From positions 1 through 64,000 of the forward strand of contig NZ_VVIP01000064.1 in assembly GCF_009650435.1 (NCBI RefSeq): DNA of 64,000 bases. Direction: 5' to 3'. Source of the DNA: Foetidibacter luteolus. Its GTDB lineage: Bacteria; Bacteroidota; Bacteroidia; Chitinophagales; Chitinophagaceae. Within the stretch, counting starts at the first letter, position 1, and the number at the start of each line of letters is the position of its first letter. The notes beneath the pieces are model-generated. The model was not told the DNA's origin and searched no databases. It was given only the letters and a program-made list of their open reading frames with translations. The position numbers and the translations under genes were made by a program. Shown piece by piece: positions 24,751 to 32,811 of the stretch.

Positions 24751-26109
24751 TTAGATAACCTTGTTCTTCCAGCGGCCGCTTTTTATATAGAGGAATGAGG
24801 GAATGAAAAGGCTTATCCAATACAGCCACTCTGATGCCCAGCCAATTATGATGGATAGGTGCAGCCGCTCCAGCACAATATAATTGTACATGCAATACAA
24901 AATGATGGCAATGGTTTCGGTTATTAAGTTAATACGGCTGTTGCCTGTGCCTACCACCGCGTTAAGCCATACCGAAGATGCGCTCTGCAGCACCAGCGCC
25001 GCCGATACTACCCGCACAACAGGTATGGCGGCATTAATAAAATCCTGGTCTTGCCCGTACACCTGCAACAACAGGCCCGGCTGCAGGTTGAGCAGCACAA
25101 ATATCAACAAAGCCATGCCGGTGCTCAGCTTCATTATTTTAATAATCAGTTCTATAACCCTGTGTTGCAAACCCTGGCCAATAACATTGCTTACCATGGT
25201 ATTGCTGGCTGCCGCGAAAGCCCAGGAAATGCAGCCAAATAACCCAAACACATTGCGCATAATGTTGGATATGGCAAGGTCCCGCTGGCTGTGGTGCTCT
25301 ATGAGGATAAAGAAAAACTCCCAGCTAATAATGCTGATGCCGTATTGAAGTATCAGTGGCGCTGATTGTGTTAAGATAAGCCGGGTAACTGCGGCATCAT
25401 ATTTACGGTTGGCGAAAAGGTTTATCTGACGGGCAACGCCCTTCCAGTGCATAACGAGAAAGGTAACCAGCAGGCCGGTGGCTTCGGCAATGATGGAGGC
25501 AACCGCCGCGCCGTTAAAGCCCAGTTTTGCAAAACCGAAATGCCCGTTGATGAGGGTGTAATCCAAGACGATGTTGGTAAAAGTTTCTGCCAGGGTGCCA
25601 TAGATGAGGTATTTGCTTTGGTTGATGCCCACCAGCAAAGCATTACGCATTTGGTACACATACAAAAAGGGAAGCCCCCAAATGCGTATGCGCAGAAAAC
25701 TAACTGCCAGGTCAGCATCTTCGGGCCGGTGCAAAGAGTATTTAAAAATAACGGGCGCCAGCAGGTACACTATGGCAATGCTGATGGCTGAAAATGCAAG
25801 TGTTGTACGCAGCCCCTGGTTAAACAGGTTGCCAATTTCATTAATGCGCCCTTCGCCGGCACGGCGGGCAATAAGCGCCTGAAGGCCGTTGTTAAGGCCA
25901 AAGCCAATAACAGCGAACACCAGGTAGAACACACCCGTTATGCCGGCCACACCCAGCGTTTCTTCCCCCAGTCCTGAAAGAAATATGTTGTTAGTGATAA
26001 AATTGAGCTGCGGTATAAGTATGGAAACGGCAATAGGAGCGGCAATTTTGATGATTTGCCTGTTACTTATCTGTACTTTAAGATGGTTTGATGCAGCCGC
26101 GCTTGCCAT
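24751..26109 (-). CDS. MATE-family efflux transporter
   Basis: The product of about 452 residues is a twelve-TM MATE (multidrug and toxin extrusion) antiporter. It has the two pseudo-symmetric halves: the first with QISNRQIIKIAAPIAVSIL, the GLGEETLGVAGI loop and the GFGLNNGLQALIARRAGEG motif, the second around FGCISWAFAAASNTMVSN and IGQGLQHR. MATE proteins export cationic compounds with Na+ or H+ antiport. The start at ATG 26109 (MASAAASN) removes a non-membrane extension running to 26196. An AraC regulator gene begins upstream on the same strand (104 bp gap), so co-regulation is possible. Confidence 0.88.
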   Translation of the reverse strand: MASAAASNHLKVQISNRQIIKIAAPIAVSILIPQLNFITNNIFLSGLGEETLGVAGITGVFYLVFAVIGFGLNNGLQALIARRAGEGRINEIGNLFNQGLRTTLAFSAISIAIVYLLAPVIFKYSLHRPEDADLAVSFLRIRIWGLPFLYVYQMRNALLVGINQSKYLIYGTLAETFTNIVLDYTLINGHFGFAKLGFNGAAVASIIAEATGLLVTFLVMHWKGVARQINLFANRKYDAAVTRLILTQSAPLILQYGISIISWEFFFILIEHHSQRDLAISNIMRNVFGLFGCISWAFAAASNTMVSNVIGQGLQHRVIELIIKIMKLSTGMALLIFVLLNLQPGLLLQVYGQDQDFINAAIPVVRVVSAALVLQSASSVWLNAVVGTGNSRINLITETIAIILYCMYNYIVLERLHLSIIIGWASEWLYWISLFIPSFLYIKSGRWKNKVI

Positions 26110-26212
26110 AAGGGCGGCAAAAGTAAAAACAATTACAGTTTGCCGGTTGGGTATTGTGGTTAAACGGCAACAATGATCAGCAGGGGTAGAGTGCAAATAT
26201 CAATCCGGTACA

Positions 26213-27082
26213 CTACAAATGCTTCCTGAATTGCTTTCTGTAACCAAGCGGTGTTGATTTCATTTTTGTTTTAAACATGCGGCTGAAATGGGCGATATCG
26301 TTAAATCCGCATTCAAAGCAAATGTGGGAAACAGGTTTGTCTGTGTACACCAGCTCCCGGGTGGCATAGTTAAGACGGTACTCAATCACCACATCCATAA
26401 AAGTCTTGCGGGTGGCTTTTTTAAAGTATTTGCAAAAGGCGTTGGTTGTCATACTGGCGACGGAAGCTGCCTTTTCAAGGCTTATTTTTTCTTTGAAGTT
26501 TTCAATAATGTACGCCAGCACAAGGTTAATCCTTTCCTGGTCTGTGCTGTGTTGTTTCATGTTGTAGCCGCTGCCGTTCAGCAGTTGCAGCCGGCCATGT
26601 GTGGCAAGCGTTTCCAGCAAATCAAATAACAGGATAAGCCGTTGCAGGTTGCCGGGCTGGCCGGAAAGGGCGTTGATTTTTTCTATGGCTATGGCGGTTG
26701 TTTGTTTACTGAAAGTAATGCCGCTGCTGCTTTTGGCGAGCAATGTATGAATGTTGGTAAACTCTTTTTTCTTAAACAGTTCCGGCCCCAGGAAATCTTC
26801 GCGAAACTGGATAACTACAGAGCCTGCATTCTTACCTCCTTTTACAACCGGTTCTGTTTTCCAGCAGTGCGGTAAATTGCTGCCCAGCAGCACAAGGTCG
26901 CCAGCCTGGTAGCTGTCCATGTGGTTACCTATGTACCGGGTACCTGTTCCTTTGGTGATAAGCGTTAATTCGTATTCAGGATGAAAATGGTAAGGCGCGG
27001 AAAAGCCATCCTCTTCAAAGCGGCGGAGCAAGAAGCTGTTTTCCCCGGTGGTTTGTATAGGCTCCAGTGAAGGCTTAAGCAT
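26213..27082 (-). CDS. AraC-family regulator with N-terminal cupin
   Basis: The 289-residue protein has an N-terminal cupin sensory domain (about 15-110, HFHPEYELTLITKGTGTRYIG then AGDLVLLGSNLPHCW) and a C-terminal AraC double HTH (about 190-285, ending HICFECGFNDIAHFSRMFKTKMKSTPLGYR). Such regulators sense small ligands such as sugars or aromatics and activate nearby transport or catabolic genes. It is divergent from a phytanoyl-CoA dioxygenase-like gene (124 bp apart) and upstream of a MATE exporter on the same strand. Either could be a target. Confidence 0.9.
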   Translation of the reverse strand: MLKPSLEPIQTTGENSFLLRRFEEDGFSAPYHFHPEYELTLITKGTGTRYIGNHMDSYQAGDLVLLGSNLPHCWKTEPVVKGGKNAGSVVIQFREDFLGPELFKKKEFTNIHTLLAKSSSGITFSKQTTAIAIEKINALSGQPGNLQRLILLFDLLETLATHGRLQLLNGSGYNMKQHSTDQERINLVLAYIIENFKEKISLEKAASVASMTTNAFCKYFKKATRKTFMDVVIEYRLNYATRELVYTDKPVSHICFECGFNDIAHFSRMFKTKMKSTPLGYRKQFRKHL

Positions 27083-27205
27083 GACGTAAATTTCGTAAAA
27101 TGTTTCAGTGTAAAGCTGTTTAGGATAAAATACATCAAAAACAGGTATAAATAACCAATGATAGCAGCAACAGCCTGGCGTTACTTTGTGTAAAATATTG
27201 TTGCC

Positions 27206-28024
27206 ATGAATACATTAACACAATTACCTGCGCTGGATGATTACAAGGCTGTTTCTCCAACCGAAATTGAAGCATTCCGCAAAAACGGGCATGTGCTTAT
27301 CCCCGCTGTTTTAAACCAGGAAGAAGTAACTGCTTACCGCGGCGTTATAGCCAGCGCTGCTGCCCGTTACAACGAAGAAAAACGTAAGATGGAAGACCGT
27401 GATACTTATGGTAAGGCTTTTCTGCAGATTATGAACCTGTGGGTGGTTGATGAAGATGTAAAGAAGTTTACACTGGCAAAGCGGTTTGCTAAAATAGCCG
27501 CGGATTTGCTGGGTGTTGACAATGTGCGCATTTACCACGACCAGGCGCTGTTTAAGGAGCCCGGTGGCGGCCCAACACCCTGGCACCAGGACCAGTATTA
27601 CTGGCCGATAGATACACATAATACCGTTACCCTGTGGATGCCGATGGTGGATATTGATGTAGATATGGGGATGTTGACCTTTGCTTCCGGCTCTCATACC
27701 AAAGGTTATGTGTTTGATACAGCTATCTCTGATGAATCTGAAACCGCTTTCGACAACTTTGTTAAAGACAATCAGTACAATATCGTACGCCCCAACCACA
27801 TGAATGCCGGCGATGCTACTTTTCATTACGGCTTTACCATACACAACGCACCGGGTAATAACTCTGATATGATGCGGGAAGTAATGACCATTATTTATGT
27901 TGCCGACGGCGCCCGTATTACCGAGCCTAAACATCAGTACCAAATAGCTGACCATGCCAAATGGCTCAAGGGGCTGCCGGTAGGTTCCGAAGTTTCATCT
28001 GAATTGAACCCGTTGGTGTTGTAA
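27206..28024 (+). CDS. Phytanoyl-CoA dioxygenase-family (PhyH) oxygenase
   Basis: The 272-residue protein is a cytoplasmic Fe(II)/2-oxoglutarate dioxygenase of the PhyH type. Visible parts are the N-terminal FRKNGHVLIP segment, the metal HxD in TPWHQDQYYW, and the distal His and Arg region (ATFHYGFTIHNAPGNNSDMMREV). PhyH-like enzymes hydroxylate diverse small molecules; the substrate here is unknown. The 182-bp-spaced divergent AraC gene could regulate it, a common arrangement for catabolic oxygenases. Confidence 0.85.
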   Translation: MNTLTQLPALDDYKAVSPTEIEAFRKNGHVLIPAVLNQEEVTAYRGVIASAAARYNEEKRKMEDRDTYGKAFLQIMNLWVVDEDVKKFTLAKRFAKIAADLLGVDNVRIYHDQALFKEPGGGPTPWHQDQYYWPIDTHNTVTLWMPMVDIDVDMGMLTFASGSHTKGYVFDTAISDESETAFDNFVKDNQYNIVRPNHMNAGDATFHYGFTIHNAPGNNSDMMREVMTIIYVADGARITEPKHQYQIADHAKWLKGLPVGSEVSSELNPLVL

Positions 28025-28170
28025 GGGGGAGTTGATCGTACATCCCACATCTGCCCGCATACATTTCATACTTAGTACTTCAAACCTGGAACTTCAAGCC
28101 CCTTGCCTGTAAAACATGCAACCATAGCATTATTATTAACGGTATTTTACAAAACTTTGGTTAGGTACAT

Positions 28171-28200
28171 TTTGCGAAGATGTTTATAATGGTATTTTTG
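28171..28200 (+). promoter_or_regulatory. Bacteroidota promoter of lepB
   Basis: A TTTG -33 element (28171-28174), an 18-bp spacer and an exact TAnnTTTG -7 element (TATTTTTG, 28193-28200) lie 20 bp before the lepB start codon. Confidence 0.65.
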
Positions 28201-28219
28201 CTGCCATTAAAATACAAAT

Positions 28220-29740
28220 ATGGGTTGGATCATTTTTGTCCTGGGCACTATAGGCTGGCATTTGGGAATGTATGGCATGTTTAAAAAAGCTGGTATAGAG
28301 CCATGGAAAGCGCTGGTACCCTTTTACAATACCTGGTGCATTGTTGAAAAATGCGGTATAAAAAAGTTATGGTTCTGGCTGCAGTTTATACCTATAGCAG
28401 GCCAGTTTATCACTATCTGGATAACCATCATATTCGTAATGCATTTTGGTAAGTTTACATTTATACAGCATGGTTATACCGTACTGTTCCCATTTGTATA
28501 TTTTCCATACCTGGGGTTTTCTAAAAATGTAAAATGGGGTGGGGAGAAGGTAATGAAGCTGTACCGCAAGTCTGCCACCCGTGAGTGGGTGGATGCAGCT
28601 GTTTTTGCCGTGGTTGCCGCCACCATCATACGCACGTTTGTATTTGAGGCGTATGTAATACCCACCGGCAGTATGGAAAAAACGCTGCTGATTAACGATT
28701 TTCTCTTTGTAAACAAAATGACTTACGGCGCCCGCCTGCCCATAACGCCCCTGAGTTTTCCTTTTGTGCACAATACGTTGCCCGGCAGTAAAACAAAGCC
28801 ATCTTATCTCAAATGGCTGCAGTTGCCTTATAAAAGACTGCCATCTTTCTCTGATATCAAACGCAACGATGTAGTAGTGTTCAACTTTCCGGCGGGGGAC
28901 ACGATTATAAATGAAGAGGGTTACCAAAGTGCGGTGCCATACTACGATGTTCTGCGGCAGGTTTACAGCGGTAACCGCGACAGGCTTTATGCTGAACATG
29001 AAGTAATCGTTCATCCTATTGACAAAACAGACAATTACATTAAGCGCTGTGTAGCGATACCAGGAGATAACCTATTCATTAAAGACGGTAAACTTTATAT
29101 TAATAATCAACCTGCTTTTGTTGCTCCTAATGCACAAACCGACTATGTTGTGACAATCAAAGCACCTTTTGACCCGGATTTTCTTGAAAAAGAATTGAGT
29201 ATGAACTTTACCGACGGTTATGTTGATGATGCCGATGATTACAGGACTGTATCGCAACAAAATATTGTTTTAATTAATTGTACAGCTTCCGCAGCAGAAA
29301 AATTAAAGAAGCAACCTAATGTGGTTAGTGTAGTGGCTAACACAGATCCTGTTGCATACTCTAATGACATATTTCCTTTTGATCCTGTTAACTATGTTTG
29401 GAACCGTGACAACTTCGGCCCCTTACACATCCCCAAAAAAGGAGAAGTGGTTACCCTTAACCAGGCCAACATTTCTATTTACCGCAGGATTATTGATACT
29501 TACGAAGGCAACAAGCTGGAAGAAAAAAACGGCCAGTTTGTTATTAACGGCCAGGTTACCAACACTTACATGTTTAAGTACAATTATTACTGGATGATGG
29601 GCGATAACCGCCACGGCAGCCAGGATAGCCGCTTTTGGGGTTTTGTACCTGAAACACATATTGTAGGCAAAGCCTCGTTGATATGGTTTAGCTGGAACAA
29701 AGGGCCACGCTGGAACAGGTTGTTCAAATCAATTAAATAG
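28220..29740 (+). CDS. lepB: Signal peptidase I
   Basis: At 506 residues it is larger than the usual 250-320. An N-terminal membrane region of about 100 residues (DUF5684-like: FKKAGIEPWKALVPFYN) precedes the peptidase. Catalytic Ser151 lies in PTGSMEKTL and Lys275 in NYIKRCVAIPGD. The MGDNRHGSQDSRFWG box and the KASLIWFSWNK end are typical. It removes signal peptides from the many exported proteins of this genome. A Bacteroidota promoter precedes it, and cdd follows after 33 bp, possibly co-transcribed. Confidence 0.95.
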   Translation: MGWIIFVLGTIGWHLGMYGMFKKAGIEPWKALVPFYNTWCIVEKCGIKKLWFWLQFIPIAGQFITIWITIIFVMHFGKFTFIQHGYTVLFPFVYFPYLGFSKNVKWGGEKVMKLYRKSATREWVDAAVFAVVAATIIRTFVFEAYVIPTGSMEKTLLINDFLFVNKMTYGARLPITPLSFPFVHNTLPGSKTKPSYLKWLQLPYKRLPSFSDIKRNDVVVFNFPAGDTIINEEGYQSAVPYYDVLRQVYSGNRDRLYAEHEVIVHPIDKTDNYIKRCVAIPGDNLFIKDGKLYINNQPAFVAPNAQTDYVVTIKAPFDPDFLEKELSMNFTDGYVDDADDYRTVSQQNIVLINCTASAAEKLKKQPNVVSVVANTDPVAYSNDIFPFDPVNYVWNRDNFGPLHIPKKGEVVTLNQANISIYRRIIDTYEGNKLEEKNGQFVINGQVTNTYMFKYNYYWMMGDNRHGSQDSRFWGFVPETHIVGKASLIWFSWNKGPRWNRLFKSIK

Positions 29741-29773
29741 CCGCCGCCTATTCGCCGTAAATTGCAGGTAACT

Positions 29774-30259
29774 ATGAACAAGCAGCAATACAGTTTTGAG
29801 TATGAAGTGTACGACTCTGTTGATGAGCTTTCAGAAGAAGATGCCTGGCTGCTGAATGAGGCAAGGGAGGTAACACAAAACGCCTACGCCCCTTACAGCA
29901 GGTTTGAGGTGGGGGCTGTGGCCAAACTTTCCAACGGTGAAATTGTGGCGGGCAGCAACCAGGAGAATGCCAGTTTTCCGGCAGGTCTTTGCGCCGAAAG
30001 GGTACTGCTGTCGTCCGCAGCGTCCCTTTACCCCAAAATTCCAGTAGAAACAATAGCCATCAGTTACAATAACATCAATGGAGACAGTGGTCATCCCATT
30101 TCTCCCTGCGGTATTTGCCGCCAGAGCCTGATGGAGTACGAAGAGCGTGTGAAGCAGCCCATAAGGCTTATACTGGGCGGTATGGAAGGCAAAGTATATG
30201 TAATTGCAAGCGCCGGCGCACTGCTGCCATTGAGCTTTAGCTCAGGGGATTTAAAATAA
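29774..30259 (+). CDS. cdd: Cytidine deaminase
   Basis: The 161-residue protein has the zinc-site motifs: the catalytic CAE in PAGLCAERVLL and PCGICRQ. The FEVGAVAKLSNGEIVAGSNQENAS segment binds nucleoside. It deaminates cytidine and deoxycytidine to uridine in pyrimidine salvage, in the cytoplasm. I prefer ATG 29774 (MNKQQYSF) to the TTG at 29762. It follows lepB by 33 bp and converges with a nudK gene. Confidence 0.95.
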   Translation: MNKQQYSFEYEVYDSVDELSEEDAWLLNEAREVTQNAYAPYSRFEVGAVAKLSNGEIVAGSNQENASFPAGLCAERVLLSSAASLYPKIPVETIAISYNNINGDSGHPISPCGICRQSLMEYEERVKQPIRLILGGMEGKVYVIASAGALLPLSFSSGDLK

Positions 30260-30269
30260 ACCTCGCCTG

Positions 30270-30848
30270 TTACATTAAATTCTCCAGTTTGGCATATTGC
30301 AGCAGCATAATGGTTTTGCCATCTTTTATTTCCCCGCTTTTGATCATTTGTATTGCCGTATCAAGCGGTATTTCCAGCACTTCTATGTCTTCCTGTTCAT
30401 GTGCTATGCCGCCGCCATCACCGGTCTTCATGTCTTTGCTGTATTCAGCTACAAAAAAGTAAAGTATCTCTGTAACAGAACCCGGTGACATATAAGCTTC
30501 AAAAATTTTCTGTACATGAGAAATGCGGTAGCCAGTTTCTTCCTCCGTTTCCCGCTTAATGCAGTCTTCAGCATTGTCTTTATCCAAAAGGCCTGCACAG
30601 GCTTCTATCAGCATGCCTGAAGGGTTGCCGTTTACAAAAGAAGGTAGCCTGAATTGCCGGGTTAAAACAACGGTTTTTAATTCTTTGTTGTACAGCAATA
30701 TTACAGCGCCGTTGCCACGGTCGTAGGCTTCCCGGCTGTGCACCTGCCTGCTGCCATCCTTGCTTACATACTCGTAAGTTATTTTACGCAGCGTGTACCA
30801 GTTGTCAGATAAAACTTCGGTGTGCAGCAATTTTACTTTGTCATTCAT
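30270..30848 (-). CDS. nudK: NUDIX hydrolase, GDP-mannose pyrophosphatase type (NudK)
   Basis: The 192-residue protein matches NudK: the MLIEACAGLLD approach to the NUDIX box, then REx2EExG at about 99-106 (KRETEEETGYR), and a C-terminal EDIEVLEIPLDTAIQMI helix. NudK hydrolyses GDP-mannose and related sugar nucleotides, cycling Mg2+. It is convergent with cdd (10 bp apart). The gene symbol rests on the MLIEACAGLLD pattern, which I recall from NudK, not on a search. Confidence 0.75.
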   Translation of the reverse strand: MNDKVKLLHTEVLSDNWYTLRKITYEYVSKDGSRQVHSREAYDRGNGAVILLYNKELKTVVLTRQFRLPSFVNGNPSGMLIEACAGLLDKDNAEDCIKRETEEETGYRISHVQKIFEAYMSPGSVTEILYFFVAEYSKDMKTGDGGGIAHEQEDIEVLEIPLDTAIQMIKSGEIKDGKTIMLLQYAKLENLM

Positions 30849-31055
30849 CAGCTTTGTTGGGTTTTAGTTTTCAATGTAAACAGGACTGCTGGTTACAGCT
30901 TGTTATAATTAGTAAACGGCTTAAAATGTTTGCAGCCGGAAGTACCGGAGGCAGATATTACCGGGTTACCGCCACAAAAAAAGTCTCTTGTCCGTTCGTA
31001 AAAAATGCGGTATGCGGACAGACTGTTGCTATAACTTGCTTCAAAATTCTGCAAT

Positions 31056-31499
31056 ATGACACCGGCAAGCCTGGCAGATAAGGTAGCACTTACCGAACTG
31101 GCCAACAAATTGTTTATGTATTGTGATGCCAAACTATGGCAGCGATTACTGGATGAAGTTTTTACAGAAAGCATTTGGTTTGATGTAAGCAGCGGTGGCG
31201 GGGGCGAAGCCAAAGAAATGGCCGCGGCTGATGTTTGTAAGTTATGGAATGAAGGTTTTGACGGGCTGGATGCGGCGCACCACCAGGCTGGCCATTATTT
31301 AATAACGGTGAATGAAGACAGCGCAATAATATATGCCTACGCGGTGGCTACTCATTATAAAAAGGCTGCCACGCAAGGCCACACAAGAACCTTTGTTGGC
31401 AGTTACGATTTAACGGCACAACGTACCCCGATTGGCTGGCGGCTAAACCAGTTTAAGTACAACCTTAAGTATATGGATGGTAATGTGACCATGGAGTAG
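31056..31499 (+). CDS. Nuclear transport factor 2-like (SnoaL-type) protein
   Basis: The 147-residue protein has the NTF2-like cone fold: an N-terminal helix (LADKVALTELANKLFMYCDAK), a short helix with WQRLLDEVFTE, and a beta sheet ending RLNQFKYNLKYMDG. His residues (AAHHQAGHY) line the pocket. Such proteins act as small-molecule binding or isomerase domains; no substrate can be assigned. The gene is alone, with repeat-rich DNA downstream. Confidence 0.8.
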   Translation: MTPASLADKVALTELANKLFMYCDAKLWQRLLDEVFTESIWFDVSSGGGGEAKEMAAADVCKLWNEGFDGLDAAHHQAGHYLITVNEDSAIIYAYAVATHYKKAATQGHTRTFVGSYDLTAQRTPIGWRLNQFKYNLKYMDGNVTME

Positions 31500-31570
31500 T
31501 TATTAGGATAACCAGCATTCAGTATGGTGTTTTTTTATGAGCCAGGCAGAAGTACTACTATTAAACCCAG

Positions 31571-31890
31571 TTGCGTCGCACTCTTCAGGGCTTTGTCCGC
31601 TCTTCGGCATAATGCGGTCCTCATCACTTAGCCATGCCACTGCAACAGTATTAACTTAGGCAATAGCCCAAAGGCCTAAATGTGGATAGCCCGGATGAAA
31701 CCAGGGATTGGCATTTAGTGATAGGCATCTCCCCGGGAGGGTTGAACATTGCTATTGCCCGGTTTTACCATGTTGGTAGTATAGTTAGCACTTACTGCCG
31801 GTTGCCCGCACACAGGGTATAAGTAAAGCCAAACATGCCTGCCGTGCTATGTGCCGGGTAAAGAACAAAGCGTACAAGAGTGCGACGCAA
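31571..31890. mobile_element. 320-bp element bounded by inverted R3 repeats (MITE-like)
   Basis: The ends read TTGCGTCGCACTCTT and AAGAGTGCGACGCAA, perfect 15-bp inverted copies. No ORF fills it, and it encloses an R2 element, suggesting a non-autonomous or nested mobile sequence. The target-site duplication is not evident. Confidence 0.4.
31660..31762 (+). repeat. R2 dispersed repeat
   Basis: It carries the GCCC-AAA-GGC hairpin, TAAATGTGGATAGCCC, a degenerate CCGG hairpin and the GGCATTTAGTGATAGGCAT segment of R2, in the opposite orientation to the 2600 copy. Confidence 0.6.
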
Positions 31891-32010
31891 GAAAAGCCTC
31901 ATTCATGTTTCTTACGCCGGGCTCCAAAATCTTCCACAGTTTATTTTGCGTATTGTCAAAACACGAAGAACTGTTGTAATTTTAAAGCAACAGATAAACA
32001 AATACAGGTT

Positions 32011-32811
32011 ATGATACACCGTTGCCGGGCGATTGCGTTACTAACAGCTTTGTTTTTTTGTGGGTTGTATCAACCTGTTTACGGCCAGCCTGTATCGCAA
32101 AGCCGGCATTTTATACTTGCTCCAAAAGATACCGTGCAACAGCTTCATTTTTCACTGCCAGACAGTTCCTTTAACAAGCTTATAGATTCCTGCAGTATCA
32201 TTTTTACTGTAAAAGATACTGTTTTTAAAAAGGAAGTTTTTTCGGTATTGTTTAAACCGGCCGATCGGGTTAAGTTTCTTGTGTTGCCGGAAGGAGTGCT
32301 TAGGCCAGCATGTAAAATGTTTTACCAGATTTACTGGGTGCCGGGCCAACTGCTGAAAGAGCCTGCAAACATAGCATTGTTGAACACTGCAGAGCAAAGA
32401 AGTTTTAAAGCACTTGCTGCCAGGGTGCAGAAATTAAAGGAACAAAAGCCGGAGGAAGACCCTTTTAAAACCGGGATACTGTATAGTGAAGAATACCGCT
32501 TTATCAACTGCACCATATCTACTCAGCCACAAGGAGCGGAAGTGTACCTGGTACCTAAATATGAATGGGATTTTCGGTTAAGGCTATCGCATATTACAAA
32601 CGAAAGCCAGCTAACCACGGCTGTTATAAACAAGCTTCGCGATAATGCCAATAACTACCAGGTGCCCCGCAATACGCAGTTAAAAGACTACGGGCTGCCG
32701 GAAGTAACGTATGTGGTTATCCTTGTTTACAACGGTAAATACAAAATGATAAAATCGTTTACACCTTCCCTGCAAAACCCGCAAAATAATTACATAGAAA
32801 AATCTTTTTAA
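32011..32811 (+). CDS. Secreted protein with PEGA-like segment, partner of TIR protein
   Basis: The 266-residue protein has a signal peptide (MIHRCRAIALLTALFFCGLYQPVYGQ). A central beta-rich region follows (about 40-150). Near 168-200 there is a segment resembling a PEGA domain (ISTQPQGAEVYLVPKYEW), a small beta-sandwich used in ligand or surface binding. No catalytic residues stand out. I start at ATG 32011; an upstream in-frame extension to 31849 lies in repeat DNA. Its TAA is followed at once by the ATG of a membrane TIR gene, so the two are translationally coupled. It may sense something outside the cytoplasm for that partner. Function is unknown and this is inference. Confidence 0.7.
   Translation: MIHRCRAIALLTALFFCGLYQPVYGQPVSQSRHFILAPKDTVQQLHFSLPDSSFNKLIDSCSIIFTVKDTVFKKEVFSVLFKPADRVKFLVLPEGVLRPACKMFYQIYWVPGQLLKEPANIALLNTAEQRSFKALAARVQKLKEQKPEEDPFKTGILYSEEYRFINCTISTQPQGAEVYLVPKYEWDFRLRLSHITNESQLTTAVINKLRDNANNYQVPRNTQLKDYGLPEVTYVVILVYNGKYKMIKSFTPSLQNPQNNYIEKSF

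Larger units (their letters stand above)
31500..32010. other. Repeat-filled gap upstream of the secreted/TIR pair
   Basis: This 511-bp gap holds inverted R3 copies (31571-31585 and 31876-31890) around an R2 copy (31660-31762). The region 31891-32010 is the likely leader of the next gene. Confidence 0.6.
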
